From JAGVSR01 sp033765145 (GTDB lineage: Bacteria; Pseudomonadota; Alphaproteobacteria; Rhizobiales; Hyphomicrobiaceae): a stretch of DNA of 64,000 nt. Of this stretch, positions 1-9,497 are shown piece after piece. The first letter of the stretch is position 1, and each line of letters starts with the position of its first letter. The notes below the pieces were generated by a model that had not been told where the DNA came from, made no database searches, and saw only the letters and a list, made by a program, of their open reading frames with translations. The DNA is taken from the NCBI GenBank assembly GCA_033765145.1, contig JANRIH010000038.1, positions 1 to 64,000 on the forward strand, given 5' to 3'. Both the position numbers and the translations under genes were made by a program.

Positions 1-2582
1 ACATACAGACTGCGCTGCTCGGCAGACATCTCGAGCCTGAGATCGGGAACTAGGATCTTGGCCGGCAAGTCCTTTGCCACATCGGCCTTGGTCCGGCGAA
101 TGATCTGAGGCTCGATCAGCCGCCGCAGCGCTTCGACTTGCACATTCGCCGTTTCACCGCCGGTCTCGATCGGCCGGCCGTAGGTCTTCCCGAACTCGTT
201 CAGCGCACCAAGTAGCCCGGGCTGGATCAGATCGAACAGACACCAGATGTCGACGAGACTGTTTTCGACCGGCGTGCCGGTGCAAGCCACGCGAAAGCGG
301 ACATTAAGCTTCTTAGCTGCGCGGGTGACCATCGCATTCGGATTTTTGATTTTCTGCGCTTCGTCGCAGACAAGGACGGACCACGGCTCCTGCGCGAAAG
401 AAAACTCGAGATCGCGCAGTGTTTCATAGGTCGACAGGACAATCTGAGTGTCACCCCGCCAGCCATCCTTGAGGAATTTGACCAGCCCTTCCTTACGCAA
501 GGCTTCATCAACGCTCTCACGTGGGACGCGAAGCTTTGTAAGTTCGTCCCCATAGGCAGTCAGGATCCGGAGACTTCCCGCCTCGAAGAAATTCTCCACC
601 TCCTGCTTCCAGTTCTCCAGCAGCGACACCGGCGCGACGATCAGGGCCGGCGGCAGCGAGGGGTCTCTCTCGAACGCGGAAGCCAGGAAAGTCAGAAGCT
701 GTAGGGTTTTGCCGAGCCCCATATCGTCGGCGAGCAGAACGCCACGGCAATGCTTGGGGGACGCTGCAAACAGGTGCTGCAGGCGGGCGATACCCTGCTG
801 CTGATGCTCGCGCAGCTCGACCAAAGGCTTGAGCGACTTCGGCCGGTAAAGCACCACACTGGTCGCGGCGAGAGCTTCGGCACGATCTTCGACATGCTCG
901 ACAGCATCGATGTTGCCCTTGATGAGGAGTGTCGGCCGCTCCTTCGGCTCGACCAGAGTCTCAGGCGCGCTGTCTGGCTTCGGCGGCTCAGCAGACGCAA
1001 GGCCCTGCGCGATCTTGTCCACGGCCCGCTCGACGGTCTCGATATTGAGCGGCTTCTCGAAACCCGGCACGGCGACCGTTGTCTCACCCCGTTCTCTCGC
1101 CTCCTGGATCGCCTTCTGAAGATCGGGAATCTCATCTGGCAGGATGGGAACGCCCACTCCACCCCCGACTTCCGCGGAGTCATTCTTCAGAACTGGGATG
1201 AGGTTTGCTGGAAACCAGCCGTCGTCTTCTCTTCTCTTGACGATATAGGCCGAGACGTAATCGACGTCGGCGCCGATGCCGGTGATGCGATCCGAGTAGT
1301 TGGTAAGGTCGAAGACTTTTTCATGCCGGATCTCGACGGGCGCCTTTGCTCGTTCGGCGAGGGCTGACCGGATCGTCTCCAGATGGTAAGTGGCGTCACC
1401 GTCGAGCTCGAACTCGAAGTCTTTCCACGCCAGGATCTGCAGTCCATTGCGCAGCCGGTTGGCAAGGTCATTGGCGAATGTCCGCGCTTCATCATCAGAA
1501 GCAAACGGACGATGCTTCGTACTTCCATCCGGGCTGTCGATATCGAGCCCAAGACTTGCTGGATGCCCCGCGGCATCCTTTTCGACGAAAGGCCGGAACC
1601 GCTCAAACGCAATGCCAGCCTGGGCCTTTGCATCCTCGAACTGAGCGATATCGATGACCGATTGCGCATCCGAGCCGAGCGCTGCGACGGGATTGAGAAG
1701 GAAGGCTTCGGCGCGTTGCCCCGCTGCCCGTCTCCCCGGCCACCGTTTCACTTCCCGCAATACGTTGCGGACAGGCTCGGATAGTGCAACGTGCACGACG
1801 CCTGCCGCTGTGGGGATATTGAAGGAGGCTGGCACGTCGGGCTGCTTGTCGAAGAACTCCAACCAGCGCTCCGGAGCGCCGTCGAACGACGGCGCGATCT
1901 CGACGACGGACGTATCGGCGAGCGCTGTGCGGCGGAAATAGATATTGAGCGTTTCGGGCGTGACGACAACGCTGCGAACAAGAAACTGATCGAGATGCGC
2001 GCCCGCCTCGATGGCACGGGCGCGAATTTCACCCCACCGGCGGCGCGTCCCTTCGGCAGTCCGCTCGGCCGGACCACGACCGGCGAACCGCCTGACATCT
2101 TCCATCAGCCGCCAAACTGGCGCCGGGAGGGTCGCCAATGTCCCGTTCGCTCGGAGGATTGCGCCACTCAGCTCCTCTACGCTGACGCTTGTCCCATCCG
2201 CAGCAACCCAGCCTGAGACGCGGATCTCAAAATTATGATCGATCAGCGATCCGCGCGACTGTAACTTCGGCACGAAGTCCGCTTCGGGAGGCAGCTCCAA
2301 AAGCGCAGCGCTCGTCTCGTAAATGCGCGACCGCAGAACCTCAAGAACCTGAGGCCATGTGAGCAGGTAGCTCTCATCATCGGATGAAGCCAAACCGTCA
2401 CCAGCGAGTTGCTCGAGCAATGAGCCCACAAGCGAAGCACGCAATTGACGCGAGAGCTTCAGTAAAGGCGTGCCGCTAGCGAGAGGCGCAACCCGCAGCC
2501 CTTCAGGTATAGCTGTCCATGCATAATGCGGCGAGGCCCCAACAGTTTTCGTTTCGGACCCGCGTAGCGTCGGCAGCCGCAT
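1..2582 (-). CDS. zorD: ZorD, SNF2-type helicase of type I Zorya (3' end outside window)
   Basis: About 860 residues are visible; the C-terminus lies off the left edge. The reading frame is open from an ATG at 2582 that overlaps the zorC stop (TAATG). The first ~580 residues match no domain I know. An SNF2/SF2 core follows: Walker A LADDMGLGKT near residue 620, the DEAQ box (CDEAQKIKN) near 737, and motif III-like TGTPVEN near 768. In known type I Zorya, ZorD is a roughly 1,080-residue helicase that acts on invading DNA once the ZorAB motor has sensed phage entry. Position as fourth gene after zorA-zorB-zorC supports the name. The nuclease-type C-terminus cannot be checked here. A generic SNF2 helicase is the alternative, but gene order makes it unlikely. 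Confidence 0.9.
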   Translation of the reverse strand, partial: MRLPTLRGSETKTVGASPHYAWTAIPEGLRVAPLASGTPLLKLSRQLRASLVGSLLEQLAGDGLASSDDESYLLTWPQVLEVLRSRIYETSAALLELPPEADFVPKLQSRGSLIDHNFEIRVSGWVAADGTSVSVEELSGAILRANGTLATLPAPVWRLMEDVRRFAGRGPAERTAEGTRRRWGEIRARAIEAGAHLDQFLVRSVVVTPETLNIYFRRTALADTSVVEIAPSFDGAPERWLEFFDKQPDVPASFNIPTAAGVVHVALSEPVRNVLREVKRWPGRRAAGQRAEAFLLNPVAALGSDAQSVIDIAQFEDAKAQAGIAFERFRPFVEKDAAGHPASLGLDIDSPDGSTKHRPFASDDEARTFANDLANRLRNGLQILAWKDFEFELDGDATYHLETIRSALAERAKAPVEIRHEKVFDLTNYSDRITGIGADVDYVSAYIVKRREDDGWFPANLIPVLKNDSAEVGGGVGVPILPDEIPDLQKAIQEARERGETTVAVPGFEKPLNIETVERAVDKIAQGLASAEPPKPDSAPETLVEPKERPTLLIKGNIDAVEHVEDRAEALAATSVVLYRPKSLKPLVELREHQQQGIARLQHLFAASPKHCRGVLLADDMGLGKTLQLLTFLASAFERDPSLPPALIVAPVSLLENWKQEVENFFEAGSLRILTAYGDELTKLRVPRESVDEALRKEGLVKFLKDGWRGDTQIVLSTYETLRDLEFSFAQEPWSVLVCDEAQKIKNPNAMVTRAAKKLNVRFRVACTGTPVENSLVDIWCLFDLIQPGLLGALNEFGKTYGRPIETGGETANVQVEALRRLIEPQIIRRTKADVAKDLPAKILVPDLRLEMSAEQRSLY

Positions 2583-4255
2583 TAGTCTGCCCTCCACCAG
2601 CCCTTGTCGGGCACGTAACGGAACCCCAAGGAGACCAGCCGCGCAGTAATTGTCGGCTCACCACCGTGATATATGAGCCAAAGTCGGCCCCCAAGCATGC
2701 GCCGGTCTTCCACGCGGATCCGATTCATCTGCGCAAAGGTCATGATCTCGGGATCATCACGATTCCCGGCTTGGAGCAGCGCAGTTTGGATTGAGTTGGG
2801 CGGCGTCTGAATGAATGCCGGGCGGATCTCTTGCCTCGCTGGAGTGGGGCGCATTGGAGGTGAGTCATTGGACAGCTTGCGACGGAACTGTTCCTCCCAC
2901 GTCATGCCCCCTGAATCGCGGTGGATCAGACGCTGACCCTGCTTCACGCGCAACCGGCCCACCGCAATCGCTCGCTCATTGCCGTCAATCTCCAGGTAGC
3001 GCCTTGGGAAGATGAAGGCTGCGTTGCCCGACATGCTGAACTCGACAACGACGGTATCTCCCATGCACATCACGAACGCGCTCGTTCGCGGCAGCGCATG
3101 CAGGAGTTCCAAGCAACGCCCGTCCATCGCCGAGCGCAATTTGACCATATCAGGCTGGTTCGATCTGTAAGCCTCACTACTCAAAGCAAAATAAACGTCA
3201 TCCATCTTGTCGTAGTATTTGCTCCAAAACTCGAAGCGTCGCCGGTCTTGCCGGCCATCCTCCGACAACACGTCGAAGAATTGATGAATGAGCTCAAGCT
3301 TCAGCCACCCGCCGACCATTTTGCGCGCCTCCTCCGAGACGCGGCCCCAGGCTCCATCGTTGCGCGGCATCCACGGATTCTTCCACGCGCCAACAAGCGC
3401 ATCGCGCAATTCCGCATGAATGGGGCGCGACTGCATCGCCGCGTATCGCATGACGGCAGCGGCATAGATGTCGTCGCGCACAGTTTGATACCGGGGCTCG
3501 CCCGCCGCAGTTAGCAGACGCGGCAGAACCGGGAGGTAGTCGGCATCGGTCAGCCCGCCAAGTGTTTCGAGAGCCGATGCCAAGGTCTGTGTGACAAACC
3601 ACGACGATCCTGGAATTTCCAGCTGACCAACCACGTTCTGAAATGTGGCGTCGTCACCCGCCAGCCAGCTCTTGGCGAAGATACGAGTGGCGTCGTGCTC
3701 CAGCACAGCAGGAAATTGCGACAGCGCAGTGAGGCGCTGAAGAGGCGGATCGACCTGCGGCAGGGCGGGGCGAACCTGGGCCAGGTAGTGCCTGAGCGCC
3801 TCATTACCTGGTTCAGCTGCTGCAAACCACGCTGCCGAGCGATCCGCTGCAAAGTAGGAACTGAGCAGGCCGAGATACAGCCGCCGAAAAGCCCGCGCGC
3901 GATGGCTGTAGACTGAGACGGAACTCAGCAGACGCTCCATGAGCGGCAGATCTGAGAGAAGCGCCTCCTCCCCCGGACCAAAATATTGACTGCAGCCATG
4001 GCAGACGAGGCGGAGCGTCGGATAATCGGCATCTCTACCGCTACCGCCAGTGCCACCGCCATCGCGGAACCGCCTGACCGCCAGTCGCACACGCTCGCCG
4101 AGCTCGATGTTTATCACCTCTGATTTTGTCTTTCTCTTCTGCTCCATTCTGTTGGCCAGTTCGGCCATAAGCGCCACACCCGGCGCATCCTTACGCGAAG
4201 CACTTGACGCATTGAGCCGGGCCAATTGATCAGCCAGTTGATCGAGCAACCGCAT
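2582..4255 (-). CDS. zorC: ZorC, type I Zorya protein (EH-signature type)
   Basis: A 557-residue protein, close to the usual ZorC length (about 560). It has no signal peptide or membrane segment, so it is cytoplasmic. I assign it by size and by its place between zorB and zorD; ZorC proteins carry the poorly characterised EH-signature domain. The C-terminal half has conserved-looking blocks, including FEFWSKYYDKMDD and a short ending rich in Gly, Trp and Arg (FRYVPDKGWWRAD). The start ATG (4255-4253) overlaps the zorB stop as TGATG, and the stop overlaps the zorD start, so the three genes are translationally coupled. ZorC is thought to work with ZorD downstream of the ZorAB channel; the exact activity cannot be read from this sequence. 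Confidence 0.88.
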   Translation of the reverse strand: MRLLDQLADQLARLNASSASRKDAPGVALMAELANRMEQKRKTKSEVINIELGERVRLAVRRFRDGGGTGGSGRDADYPTLRLVCHGCSQYFGPGEEALLSDLPLMERLLSSVSVYSHRARAFRRLYLGLLSSYFAADRSAAWFAAAEPGNEALRHYLAQVRPALPQVDPPLQRLTALSQFPAVLEHDATRIFAKSWLAGDDATFQNVVGQLEIPGSSWFVTQTLASALETLGGLTDADYLPVLPRLLTAAGEPRYQTVRDDIYAAAVMRYAAMQSRPIHAELRDALVGAWKNPWMPRNDGAWGRVSEEARKMVGGWLKLELIHQFFDVLSEDGRQDRRRFEFWSKYYDKMDDVYFALSSEAYRSNQPDMVKLRSAMDGRCLELLHALPRTSAFVMCMGDTVVVEFSMSGNAAFIFPRRYLEIDGNERAIAVGRLRVKQGQRLIHRDSGGMTWEEQFRRKLSNDSPPMRPTPARQEIRPAFIQTPPNSIQTALLQAGNRDDPEIMTFAQMNRIRVEDRRMLGGRLWLIYHGGEPTITARLVSLGFRYVPDKGWWRAD

Positions 4256-5178
4256 CAGCCACCCCCGATGACACAGCGTCCCGTATCGCTCGTGACGGGT
4301 GCCGGAACCGCGCGGTCGTCGTCGACTTGGTAAAACTCGATCCGGAATTCGATGCGCCGGCTTTCGTCGTCAGTGGCCTTGAGCGAATTTGAAGAATAAC
4401 CGCCGACCAGGAAGAGCTGCTTGATGAGCTTCTGCTGCTCCGTCGTCAGCGGCTTGATGTTCCTCTTAATTTCGCGAGAGATAGACTCCTCTCCGGGAAG
4501 CAAAAACGTGCCTGGAGCCGGTGGTACGCTTCTCGGCGCGCCATATTCCCCCGACAGCAGCACGCACATGACACGCTGACTCCGATCGAGACTGAGATTG
4601 AGATTGTAGAGGTATGAGCCCGTGTTGTCGGTGAACCCCTCCACCACCACACGCTTCAGCCAGCGGCGGCAGAAACCTAACTCGTCTTCGAGCACTTCAA
4701 CGAGCCGCGCACTGAACCCACGCAAAACGTTGGCCTGATCATAGACGAGTTCGTTGCTGCTTCTCTTGAAAAGCGCACGCGACCCGAAGTCGATGACGTT
4801 GCGGGATCTGTCGAGGCGAACGCCTTGATCGCCGTCCGCATTGAAGCGCGCGATGATCGTCTCGAGTTGCTCATGACAGGCTGCTATCTCACCGGCCCGT
4901 TGCTCCCTCCTCGTATCCCGCTGCTTCTCACGCCGTTCCAGCTCTTCCAAAGCGGTCGCCAGCTTTTCTTTTTCTTTCGCCAGCGCCTTTTCCGCCTGTC
5001 GTGCTTCAATCTCTGCTTGCCGTGCCCTCTCGGTGTCTTTCTCCGCCTTTTGAACCGCAACGGCCGAGGCCACGAGGAACAGCACCATCAGCGATGTCAT
5101 CAAGTCGCCGAACGAAATCCAGAACGGCTTCTCGGCCTCGTCCCGGCTGCCCCGTCTGATACTGATCCGGTTGAACAT
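4255..5178 (-). CDS. zorB: ZorB, MotB-like peptidoglycan-anchored motor subunit
   Basis: A 307-residue protein with one N-terminal membrane helix (residues about 20-42). It carries the MotB-type ion-binding aspartate in the FGDLMTSLM motif (Asp25). A charged coiled-coil linker follows at about 43-105, then an OmpA/MotB peptidoglycan-binding domain with VVVEGFTDNTGSYLYN near residues 178-195 and the NLSLDRSQRV block. In Zorya, ZorB dimers sit within a ZorA pentamer, and ion flow through the complex is needed for defence. It lies 6 bp after zorA. A flagellar MotB is excluded by the neighbours, the lack of flagellar genes, and the coupled zorC and zorD. Confidence 0.93.
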   Translation of the reverse strand: MFNRISIRRGSRDEAEKPFWISFGDLMTSLMVLFLVASAVAVQKAEKDTERARQAEIEARQAEKALAKEKEKLATALEELERREKQRDTRREQRAGEIAACHEQLETIIARFNADGDQGVRLDRSRNVIDFGSRALFKRSSNELVYDQANVLRGFSARLVEVLEDELGFCRRWLKRVVVEGFTDNTGSYLYNLNLSLDRSQRVMCVLLSGEYGAPRSVPPAPGTFLLPGEESISREIKRNIKPLTTEQQKLIKQLFLVGGYSSNSLKATDDESRRIEFRIEFYQVDDDRAVPAPVTSDTGRCVIGGG

Positions 5179-5184
5179 CTAACC

Positions 5185-7257
5185 TCACGCCACTCTTTTC
5201 GGCGTTTCCGATAAATTGCTGAGGACACTTTCCAGTTCCTCGATGGAGCTACCAAGAAGCGAAACAGCGTTCCGCAGGTGAACGTGAAAATCAGCATTGG
5301 CTTGCTTCACTGTCTCCGCCATGCTCGTCGTGAACGAGCCATGCGCATCGCGGATCACGTCGCTCACCTTTGCCAGATACGCGTCCGCCTCCCCCTGAAC
5401 TGCCACGAGCTTCGACGCAGCACCTTCGAGACTGCGGACAAGTTCCGACGTCATCGACGCGTCACGGCGGGCATTGGAAATCGTCTCGTTCAAGCCAGCC
5501 ACCAGCGAGGCGAAGTTTTCTCGCGCCGTGCGATAGTCGGCCACCACGGCACGCACATCCTGGGCGCTCGTCACAAGGACTGATGCCAACTGGCCGAACT
5601 CCCCTGCGACAGTCTTCGACTTGTCGAGAATATCGCTCACGGCGCGACCCGATCCGATGAACTGCTCACTGGCGAGCCTGATTTCTCCGGCGCCGTGCGC
5701 CATGCGTTCGATGTTACTGGCCACAGATGCACCAAGTTCCGCCACTGCCGACCGCATCGCGTTGGCCGCTTGATCGATCGCTTCCGTTTGCGATTGTACG
5801 GCCTTCGCAAGCTCGCCGACCGATGCCTGCGTCGTCTCAGAAATCATTTCAATGTGCCGGCCCTGCGCAGCGCCCAGCGCTTGCGCGTCGCTCTGCAGAC
5901 CACCGATCACCTGCGCCACCTGTCCGCCGAGCGCAGACAGCAGCTCTCCCACACCCTGACTGGTTTCCGTCTGCGCCTTGGCAACCGCCCCGCGCATCTC
6001 GTCCGCAACGGCGCGCAAGCTGTCAGCCATCGTGCGCTGTTGGATGCTCATATCGGTAAGGGCTTTGCCAAGTTGTTCCGACATGGCCGACGCTGCATCC
6101 TCACCCGCCCTCCCGATCGTTGTCGCAACGCTCTCGATGCTGCCGATCGCCTTTTCGAGCGACTCCATCGTCTTGGTTTGAAGATCCCGAGCTTGCCCGA
6201 TCTGGCCTCCCAGAAGTTGATCCAACCGATCAGCGAAGGTGGCCATCGACCCGCTCAACCCGTCGGCAATCTGGCTGCCATGGCTTTCGCCCATGCGCTC
6301 GATTCCGCTCGCCACGCGCTCCAGCTTGTCGTTCAGTGCCGCAATCGAATCCTGGAGCGATTGCTGACCGGCGCCCAAGCTCTGCGTCATCTGCCCGATA
6401 GGGGCTCCGACCCCCTGGTCGATCATGCTGCCCAGCTGCCGCGCCAGTTCGGTCTGATGCCGGGCCGACGCCTCGATCTGCCTCTCGGCTAGTCGTTCCA
6501 GAATCGCACTCAACTCGCCAACGAGTGCGTCCTTAAGCATTGCGGATTGGCTGGCGGATTCCTCCGAAGCATGCACGAGCCGCGCGAGATACTCTTCGCC
6601 TGCACCGGCCGTGTAGAGCTTGTCTATGGATTCACAGAGTTGTTCGACTGCGCGGTGAAATCCAGCCACATAATATTTCTCAAAGGCCGTCACCACCATT
6701 GCGAGGATGATAGCCGCCGCCGATACGTAGAACGCCTCACGCACTGCTCCGATCAACTTGACGGTGTTGAGCCCGCCATCGGCGCTGGAGGCCGCACCCA
6801 GCCCATTGATGAGCCCTATAAACGTACCGATGATACCGAGGCCCGTCAGCAGACCCGGCATATGCTTGAAAAATTCGGCGTGGATCCGTCCCTCGAAGAC
6901 CGAGAGCGAATTGAAAATCACTTCTGCCGGAACGGTGGCCCGGTGGCGCCCCGATCGCACGGCGCCAGTCAACGGATCAAGACCGTCGTTAGGACGGTGA
7001 AGTGTGTCGCAGTACTCATCCCACAGGTGCGCAAAGCGCTCGTCGGCAATATCGAGCCTTCGGGGATCGAGTTGCTTGTCCTGCCGCAGCGCCTTCAACT
7101 GTTCATTGAACTGCTTGAGCGCACCGCGCAACCGCCTCGCCGGCGCGACGAACCAGATCAGGAACGAGACAATCCCCGCAAGCAGGGCAAGAGCGACAAA
7201 AATGAGCGGCAAATGGGCCCGCCATTCATGCAGAAGAATATATTGCAGCTCGTTCAT
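5185..7257 (-). CDS. zorA: ZorA, MotA-like proton-channel subunit with long cytoplasmic tail
   Basis: A 690-residue inner-membrane protein. A first helix lies at about 17-38. The MotA/TolQ/ExbB-like core has the second helix at about 131-153 (MPGLLTGLGIIGTFIGLI) and the third at about 172-195 (FYVSAAAIILAMVV). The remaining ~490 residues are Ala/Glu/Gln/Ser-rich and repetitive, as expected for the long helical tail that ZorA projects into the cytoplasm. That tail separates ZorA from flagellar MotA, which is about 290 residues. In the known system the ZorA5B2 complex senses perturbation of the envelope at phage injection and signals along the tail to ZorC and ZorD. It is first gene of the operon; I see no convincing promoter in the 329 bp upstream. 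Confidence 0.93.
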   Translation of the reverse strand: MNELQYILLHEWRAHLPLIFVALALLAGIVSFLIWFVAPARRLRGALKQFNEQLKALRQDKQLDPRRLDIADERFAHLWDEYCDTLHRPNDGLDPLTGAVRSGRHRATVPAEVIFNSLSVFEGRIHAEFFKHMPGLLTGLGIIGTFIGLINGLGAASSADGGLNTVKLIGAVREAFYVSAAAIILAMVVTAFEKYYVAGFHRAVEQLCESIDKLYTAGAGEEYLARLVHASEESASQSAMLKDALVGELSAILERLAERQIEASARHQTELARQLGSMIDQGVGAPIGQMTQSLGAGQQSLQDSIAALNDKLERVASGIERMGESHGSQIADGLSGSMATFADRLDQLLGGQIGQARDLQTKTMESLEKAIGSIESVATTIGRAGEDAASAMSEQLGKALTDMSIQQRTMADSLRAVADEMRGAVAKAQTETSQGVGELLSALGGQVAQVIGGLQSDAQALGAAQGRHIEMISETTQASVGELAKAVQSQTEAIDQAANAMRSAVAELGASVASNIERMAHGAGEIRLASEQFIGSGRAVSDILDKSKTVAGEFGQLASVLVTSAQDVRAVVADYRTARENFASLVAGLNETISNARRDASMTSELVRSLEGAASKLVAVQGEADAYLAKVSDVIRDAHGSFTTSMAETVKQANADFHVHLRNAVSLLGSSIEELESVLSNLSETPKRVA

Positions 7258-7586
7258 CCGTGGATCCTACAAAAGTCGAGCCGTGGCGATGCCCGAAATA
7301 TGCAGCGAACTGTAAGCGATGCATGTGATTCGGTGTGCTCTTGACCTGCCGTTATCCACGACACGGAAACGCTGCGAATCTCCTCAAAGATTGAGATCGA
7401 TCATCTCTATCGTCATCTTTATCAGCATCGTCGCTCTCTTAAACGGATGCCGCGAAGACCCGTATGAGGTACGGCAAACCACGTAACCAACGCTCGACGC
7501 TCGACGCTCAGGTCGTAGCGCTCGAGCAGATGGCGGAAATTCAGGATCGTAAGATGTAGCTCGATTCTCTACCGGGACCGCGGGTA
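7258..7586. other. Gap between Mrr-like gene and zorA; no gene seen
   Basis: This 329-bp stretch has no ORF with protein-like composition. It should hold the zorA promoter, but I find no clear -35/-10 pair on the minus strand. A short direct repeat of cgctcga units occurs near 7492-7512. A run-through transcript from the upstream genes is possible. Confidence 0.4.
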
Positions 7587-8516
7587 TCACCCAACACGAT
7601 CGATCAACCAATCGAAGAGACCCGACTTTACCGCGATCTCAGCGAGATGATCGCCGGTCCACAGGTACACGCCGGGCGCGTCCCCGGTCGTAAGTTCACC
7701 GTCAGGTGAGTGGCAGACAAAGAAGGTTCGGAGCAGACCACTCGCGGCGAAATGCGCAATGTGCTCGTCCAGCGTAGACTGGCTCGCCCGCGACTTTACC
7801 TGCACCGAGGCAGTCTCGCCAAGGGTTGGTTGCTCCAATAGCATGTCAATGTCGGCCATCGATCCCCCCAGAACCGACACCCGCTGCCAGCCCCCACGAG
7901 CAAAGATGAGATCGACCATGATCTCGAAATCCGCCCAGTGAAGCCCAGCAATCATCGCCTTTGCCGAAGCGATCATCGCTGTGCGGGCCGCCGTTGCCCC
8001 ACGAATGACGGGCTCCTCATCGCCGTTGATCTTGCGCAGCAGGTAGTCGGAGGCCCGGACCGCGCAGATTGTACCGCGGTAATTGGCAACTTGAGTCAGT
8101 CGCGTGGTCAGCTCTGTCATGCGCAACGGCGAACCGGCAAGGTTCGTGTTCCGCCAATTGCCGATCATTTTCCGGGATCGGGAAGCCGCGGGCGGGGGTG
8201 AATCTTCGTGCATCTTTACGACGGGCTCGGCGAATCCCCACCACAGGTAGCCGTCCGCGAATGTGATCCAGAGGCAGTCTGGACCCTGCGAGTAGAAGTC
8301 CCGAACTTCGCGCATCGAATCCCTGGCCTTTCCCACTGTGCGCCGCAGCGGGGTGAGAAACGCCAGCACAGCCTCCCAATCGCCATCCGCGCAGGGCTGG
8401 TGCGGAACTTCGTGGTAGCCGAGCTGCAATACTCCACGATCGAGGCTGGCGCGAGCGAAGGCGCCACCGGCGCCGAGCTTGATGTAACGGATGGTCGAAG
8501 GTGAAAGTCGTGTCAT
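7587..8516 (-). CDS. Mrr-like PD-(D/E)XK restriction endonuclease
   Basis: A 309-residue cytoplasmic protein. The C-terminal third has the layout of the Mrr-type nuclease fold: a helix with FEIMVDLIFARGGWQRV (Glu), then MADIDMLLEQ (Asp), then SVQVKSRA, giving the E...D...QxK catalytic set. The N-terminal ~180 residues are a probable recognition region (WITFADGYLWWGFAEP) that I cannot place. Mrr-family enzymes cut methylated or otherwise modified DNA. The gene lies directly upstream of zorABCD on the same strand, separated by 329 bp. Some Zorya components have Mrr-like nuclease domains, so this could be an accessory effector, but an independent modification-dependent restriction enzyme is equally likely. 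Confidence 0.72.
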   Translation of the reverse strand: MTRLSPSTIRYIKLGAGGAFARASLDRGVLQLGYHEVPHQPCADGDWEAVLAFLTPLRRTVGKARDSMREVRDFYSQGPDCLWITFADGYLWWGFAEPVVKMHEDSPPPAASRSRKMIGNWRNTNLAGSPLRMTELTTRLTQVANYRGTICAVRASDYLLRKINGDEEPVIRGATAARTAMIASAKAMIAGLHWADFEIMVDLIFARGGWQRVSVLGGSMADIDMLLEQPTLGETASVQVKSRASQSTLDEHIAHFAASGLLRTFFVCHSPDGELTTGDAPGVYLWTGDHLAEIAVKSGLFDWLIDRVG

Positions 8517-8617
8517 TGCGGTATGAGACTCATGAGCAAGGTAGGAGGCCGGCGTCGGTACTCCTAAAACGAGCTGAGGCTCGATCTTGAGAAGTCAAAA
8601 CCTGCAGCGGCTTATGG

Positions 8618-9061
8618 CTATCTCACTACGCCTATTGTTCCACCATAATGCTCGCAATCAACAATGCGGTATGGTTCCGCGATTAATTCCCACTCAAAAC
8701 TCTCGAGGTGAGTCGACAGCTGTTCCAGCACGTTGTTCTCGAATAAATCCTCGGCATAGAAGATGACAACGATTTGAGAACCATCATACTCATCGGTTGG
8801 GACCCAGTCACACTTCAGCAGAGCGTAGATCTCCCAGTTCGGCAGGGACTTCGATGCCATCTCAAAATCATCCCAATCCCGCGTGGGATCCATGAGATGG
8901 ACCCCGTCACAAGCAAACAATTCCCTAGCCCTTCTCGGAGCGCGTCTGAGGATGCCACCGTTGATTGAGTCCTTGCTTTCCCCGCCCAGCACGCCCATGT
9001 AGGCGCGCCGAGCGTGAACGGCTTCAATCCGAAGCTCGTATCTCCCTGAATTTAGCGACAT
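8618..9061 (-). CDS. Hypothetical protein (147 residues)
   Basis: I do not recognise this family. The protein is soluble, acidic and rich in aromatic residues, with alternating hydrophobic stretches (SQIVVIFYAEDLFENNVL; FEWELIAEPYRIVDCEHY) that suggest a compact alpha/beta domain. It has no signal peptide or helix long enough to span a membrane. The start has a good ribosome-binding site (GAGGAG just upstream). It is last in a leftward set that begins with an XRE regulator, 6 bp after the 122-residue gene, so the two are almost certainly cotranscribed and may act together. Confidence 0.6.
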   Translation of the reverse strand: MSLNSGRYELRIEAVHARRAYMGVLGGESKDSINGGILRRAPRRARELFACDGVHLMDPTRDWDDFEMASKSLPNWEIYALLKCDWVPTDEYDGSQIVVIFYAEDLFENNVLEQLSTHLESFEWELIAEPYRIVDCEHYGGTIGVVR

Positions 9062-9067
9062 CTCTCC

Positions 9068-9436
9068 TCAATCCTCGAACTCTATTGAAAGGACATCGCT
9101 CGGATCGATGACCCCGGCGTCAAGGTCGACGCCCAACGACTTGCCTATCTGTTCGAGAAGGGCCTGCTTTTCACGTGTGCTTGAATGCGTCAGCACATAC
9201 CAGTTGCCGCGCCGCTTCGAGCCTCTATCTTTCGGATGTGGCGCATCACTCACGATCGCATTGGGACCAATTCTGAGCCCAAGCGACGCCACCCTCTCAA
9301 GACCGATTGCATCAAGCGATGCTACGAATACATCCGCTGCCGTCTCGCCCAGGATCCGCTGACCTCTGACCGTTACCCGCAATTTTTTGGGTGGCTGTTT
9401 CTTGAGAGCAAAATGACCCGCATAGCTCATCGTCAT
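9068..9436 (-). CDS. Hypothetical protein (122 residues)
   Basis: Family not recognised. It is a small soluble protein with a basic N-terminus (KKQPPKKLRVTVRGQRI) and an acidic C-terminus. The middle has DAIGLERVASLGLRIGPNAI and GNWYVLTHSSTREKQALL, which suggests a small alpha/beta fold. The start at 9436 has an AGGAGC ribosome-binding site 6-9 nt upstream; a second Met three codons later is possible. It lies 61 bp after the 338-residue gene and 6 bp before the 147-residue gene. Confidence 0.6.
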   Translation of the reverse strand: MTMSYAGHFALKKQPPKKLRVTVRGQRILGETAADVFVASLDAIGLERVASLGLRIGPNAIVSDAPHPKDRGSKRRGNWYVLTHSSTREKQALLEQIGKSLGVDLDAGVIDPSDVLSIEFED

Positions 9437-9497
9437 GATCAGCTCCTATTGATCGCTAAATTGAATGACAGATGTGGTCTGCGTAAGTTTCAGAGGC

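Noticed and set aside
5695..6492. 265-codon plus-strand ORF opposite zorA
   Set aside because: It is the antisense shadow of a repetitive, Ala-rich coding region; Arg/His-rich product with no domain.
4255..7257. Flagellar MotA/MotB
   Set aside because: ZorA tail of about 490 residues and coupled zorC-zorD genes exclude a flagellar stator.
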